DNA from: a bacterium
GTDB lineage: Bacteria > Desulfobacterota > Desulfocorpusculales > Desulfocorpusculum
Reading direction: 5' to 3'
Length of the DNA: 64,000 nt
Assembly: GCA_037481695.1 (NCBI GenBank)
Contig: JBBFLE010000001.1
Location: 62,001 to 126,000, forward strand
Shown here piece by piece: positions 62,387 through 64,000 of this stretch. Below the pieces are notes generated by a model. It was given only the letters and a program-made list of their open reading frames with translations, searched no databases and had not been told where the DNA came from. Numbering within the stretch: position 1 is the stretch's first letter; the number at the start of each line of letters is the position of its first letter. The position numbers and the translations under genes were made by a program.

Positions 62387-62865
62387 GGTCACCTTTCCCC
62401 CTTCCTTTAAACCCCAAGATGAGTTCCCCCTGGCATGTGACTTCTCCCAATGTATCTCTGATGCTGATCATTGGCAAAGACCTGATGGGTCAAGGGTTTC
62501 ACCCCAGGCCTTGTTTTTAAGGCATTTTCTCGATTTCAAACCCAGGCCATCCCAGATAAGAGGCCATGGTGCGGGCTGCCACCCACGGATCCATCCCAGA
62601 ATATACTCAAGTGGATCCTCCAATCCATTCATGGTGGACAACCGCGCCTAGCCTAAAAGCATGGAAGCCGAGACAAGGAAGTTTTGGAGAAAGTCGAAAA
62701 AAGCTTGACAAGCACACTGTATACAGTAGAGACTAGTCGCCGCCAGGGAAAGTCTCGGGAAAGCTTGTGACATCAGAGGGGGACAACCGTTTTTTGGTCA
62801 AACAAGGAAGACCCTATCCACCAGGGAAAAGGGCTTCCCAAAAATTAAGGAAGGGGGGACTGAAA
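62387..62865. other. Divergent control region, aminotransferase and TRAP operon
   Basis: About 480 bases without a gene. It holds the TRAP promoter and palindromic operator (62705-62732). Nothing recognised in the left half, which must also carry the aminotransferase promoter. Confidence 0.5.
62705..62732 (+). promoter_or_regulatory. Promoter with palindromic operator upstream of TRAP gene
   Basis: TTGACA (62705-62710) is a consensus -35; a weak -10 (TAGAGA, 62727-62732) stands 16 bases on. Between them lies the perfect 12-base palindrome ACTGTATACAGT (62716-62727). TGTATACA-type palindromes are typical of GntR/FCD-family repressors, so a substrate-responsive repressor blocking this promoter is inferred. 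The regulator gene is not in the window. Confidence 0.55.
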
Positions 62866-63921
62866 ATGAGGCGCTTACTTGGCAAAGGATCCATGGGGAT
62901 GATCGCGGGGTTTGCGGCGGCCTCTTTGCTCCTGGGCCTGTTTTTCTTGAGACCTGCCCAGGCCCAGATCAAGCTGAGTTACGCCAACTTCCCTCCTGCA
63001 CCCACCTTTCCCTGTGTGCAGATGGAAAGGTGGAAGGCAGAGGTGGAAAAGAGGACTGCTGGGAAGGTGAAGGTTGATACTTACCCGGGTGGCACCTTGC
63101 TGGGGGCCAAGAACATGTTCGATGGAGTGGCTGCAGGTACGGCTGACATAGGCTGCACATCCACTTCTTATTTCCCTGGCATGTTTCCCGTTGTGGAAGC
63201 AGTGGATCTTCCCCTGGGCTGGCCCAGCGCCACTGTGGCAAGCGTCTCCCTCTGGGAGCTGGTCCAGAAGTACATGCCCAAGGAGCTCGAGAAGTTCAAG
63301 GTTGTGACGATGTTTACTTGCCCTCCTGCCAACATCATGTCCATGAAACCCATCAAGAGCTTGGAGGATCTCAAGGGATACGAACTCAGGGCTTCGGGAA
63401 CAGGAGCCAAGATCCTTGAGCTTCTGGGGGCCAAGGCAGTTGGAATGCCTCAGTCCGACGTGCCCGAGGCCCTCCAAAAAGGGGTGATCAAGGGTAATGT
63501 CTCCTCCCTGGAGGTGATGAAGGATTTCAAATACGCAGAGTATTGTCGTCATGTCACGGCCAATGTGAATCTCTTCGTAGTTTCCTTCGCAGTTGTGATG
63601 AACAAGGCCAAATGGGAGAGCTTGCCCCAGGATGTGAAGAAGGTGATAGACGATCTAGGCCGGGAACAGGCTATCTGGACGGGCCAGTATGTGGACAACC
63701 ATGTGAAGGAAGCCATGAAGTGGTCCGTGGAGACGTACAAGGACCCAACGGTACAGGTCTACCAGCTCCCACCTCAGGAAGTCTCCAGGTGGTATGCACT
63801 ACTGAAGCCCATGACCGATCAGTATCTGGACAGCGTCTCGGGTAAGGGACTTCCGGCCAAGGCAATTCTGGATGATCTGCTGCAATTGAAAGACAAATAC
63901 ACCAAGGAATTCCCCAATTGA
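62866..63921 (+). CDS. TRAP-type transporter substrate-binding protein (DctP family)
   Basis: 351-residue periplasmic solute-binding protein. Signal peptide about 1-33 (MIAGFAAASLLLGLFFLRPAQA). Mature part begins IKLSYANFPPAPTFPCVQ and has GKVKVDTYPGGTLLGAKNMFDG, LEDLKGYELRASG (the family's ligand arginine region), GVIKGNVSS, and an expected conserved arginine in YELRASG that pairs with a substrate carboxylate. ATG 62866 with AAGGGGGG upstream is preferred to TTG-type extensions. The membrane subunits should lie past the right edge. Ligand unknown, probably a small organic or amino acid. Confidence 0.92.
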   Translation: MRRLLGKGSMGMIAGFAAASLLLGLFFLRPAQAQIKLSYANFPPAPTFPCVQMERWKAEVEKRTAGKVKVDTYPGGTLLGAKNMFDGVAAGTADIGCTSTSYFPGMFPVVEAVDLPLGWPSATVASVSLWELVQKYMPKELEKFKVVTMFTCPPANIMSMKPIKSLEDLKGYELRASGTGAKILELLGAKAVGMPQSDVPEALQKGVIKGNVSSLEVMKDFKYAEYCRHVTANVNLFVVSFAVVMNKAKWESLPQDVKKVIDDLGREQAIWTGQYVDNHVKEAMKWSVETYKDPTVQVYQLPPQEVSRWYALLKPMTDQYLDSVSGKGLPAKAILDDLLQLKDKYTKEFPN

Positions 63922-63944
63922 GGGCCATTTGTGAAAAGGCTTAC

Positions 63945-63974
63945 CCCAGGGGAGGGCCTTGCCCCTCCCTTGGG
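63945..63974 (+). other. GC-rich hairpin after the TRAP binding-protein gene
   Basis: Arms 63945-63956 and 63963-63974 (CCCAGGGGAGGG with CCCTCCCTTGGG) pair over 12 positions with one G-T mismatch, around a six-base loop. No T-tract follows. Such hairpins between dctP and the membrane subunit genes are thought to raise the binding-protein to permease ratio by partial termination or 3'-end protection. Confidence 0.55.
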
Positions 63975-64000
63975 TGAACCGCGAGGTACCTGATGATATC

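Overview
The window reads as a chromosomal segment of a Gram-negative, anaerobic bacterium, most likely a Desulfobacterota (former Deltaproteobacteria) lineage. This is inferred from gene content only: a complete meso-DAP-type dcw cluster, lipoprotein and Tat-exported redox proteins, HdrB/HdrC-like proteins, a multihaem cytochrome c, many PAS/HDOD/HD-GYP signalling proteins and an acetyl-CoA-transferase/GNAT fusion. No rRNA gene is present to place it further.

Layout. (1) 1-15.7 kb, minus strand: the division and cell-wall (dcw) cluster mraZ-rsmH-ftsL-ftsI-murE-murF-mraY-murD-ftsW-murG-murC-murB-ftsQ-ftsA (ftsA runs off the left edge). It is driven by a near-consensus promoter embedded in six AGTGG repeats, the MraZ operator. 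(2) 15.9-22.8 kb: an unknown protein with its own terminator, an FAD oxidoreductase with a class III aminotransferase, lipA/lipB and an AtoE-type short-chain fatty acid transporter. (3) 22.8-27 kb: a Ski2-like helicase and a TauE/SafE permease. (4) 27.3-32.3 kb: three overlapping signalling genes (REC-PAS3-histidine kinase, REC-HDOD, REC with a degenerate HD-GYP domain), then a convergent tRNA-Gln. (5) 32.6-41.7 kb: lipid kinase, CNNM/CBS protein, threonine synthase, MBL hydrolase, an FHA-GAF-HD-GYP protein, the acetyl-CoA-transferase/GNAT fusion and a secreted HExxH protein.

(6) 41.7-56.1 kb, minus strand, is the most interesting part: a redox island. In transcription order it encodes a GltD-like FAD/4Fe-4S oxidoreductase, a Rieske protein, a b6f-type cytochrome b, a seven-haem cytochrome c, the alpha (Tat-exported molybdopterin), beta (Fe-S) and gamma (haem-b lipoprotein) subunits of a type II DMSO-reductase-family enzyme, a TorD-like chaperone, HdrC-like and HdrB-like proteins, and perhaps a NimA-like flavoprotein. 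A perfect FNR/ANR-like palindrome (TTGAC-N4-GTCAA) lies 80 bp upstream of the first gene. A composite array of degenerate 7-bp repeats separates the first two genes. Together they look like a periplasmic molybdoenzyme wired to the quinone pool through a bc-type complex and to cytosolic dithiol/NAD(P)H chemistry. The substrate cannot be read from the sequence.

(7) 56.4-64 kb: a type III alkylsulfatase, an N-acyl-D-amino-acid deacylase, a RelE/CopG-type toxin-antitoxin pair, a second class III aminotransferase and a TRAP-type solute-binding protein behind a palindromic operator, probably the first gene of a TRAP operon continuing past the right edge.
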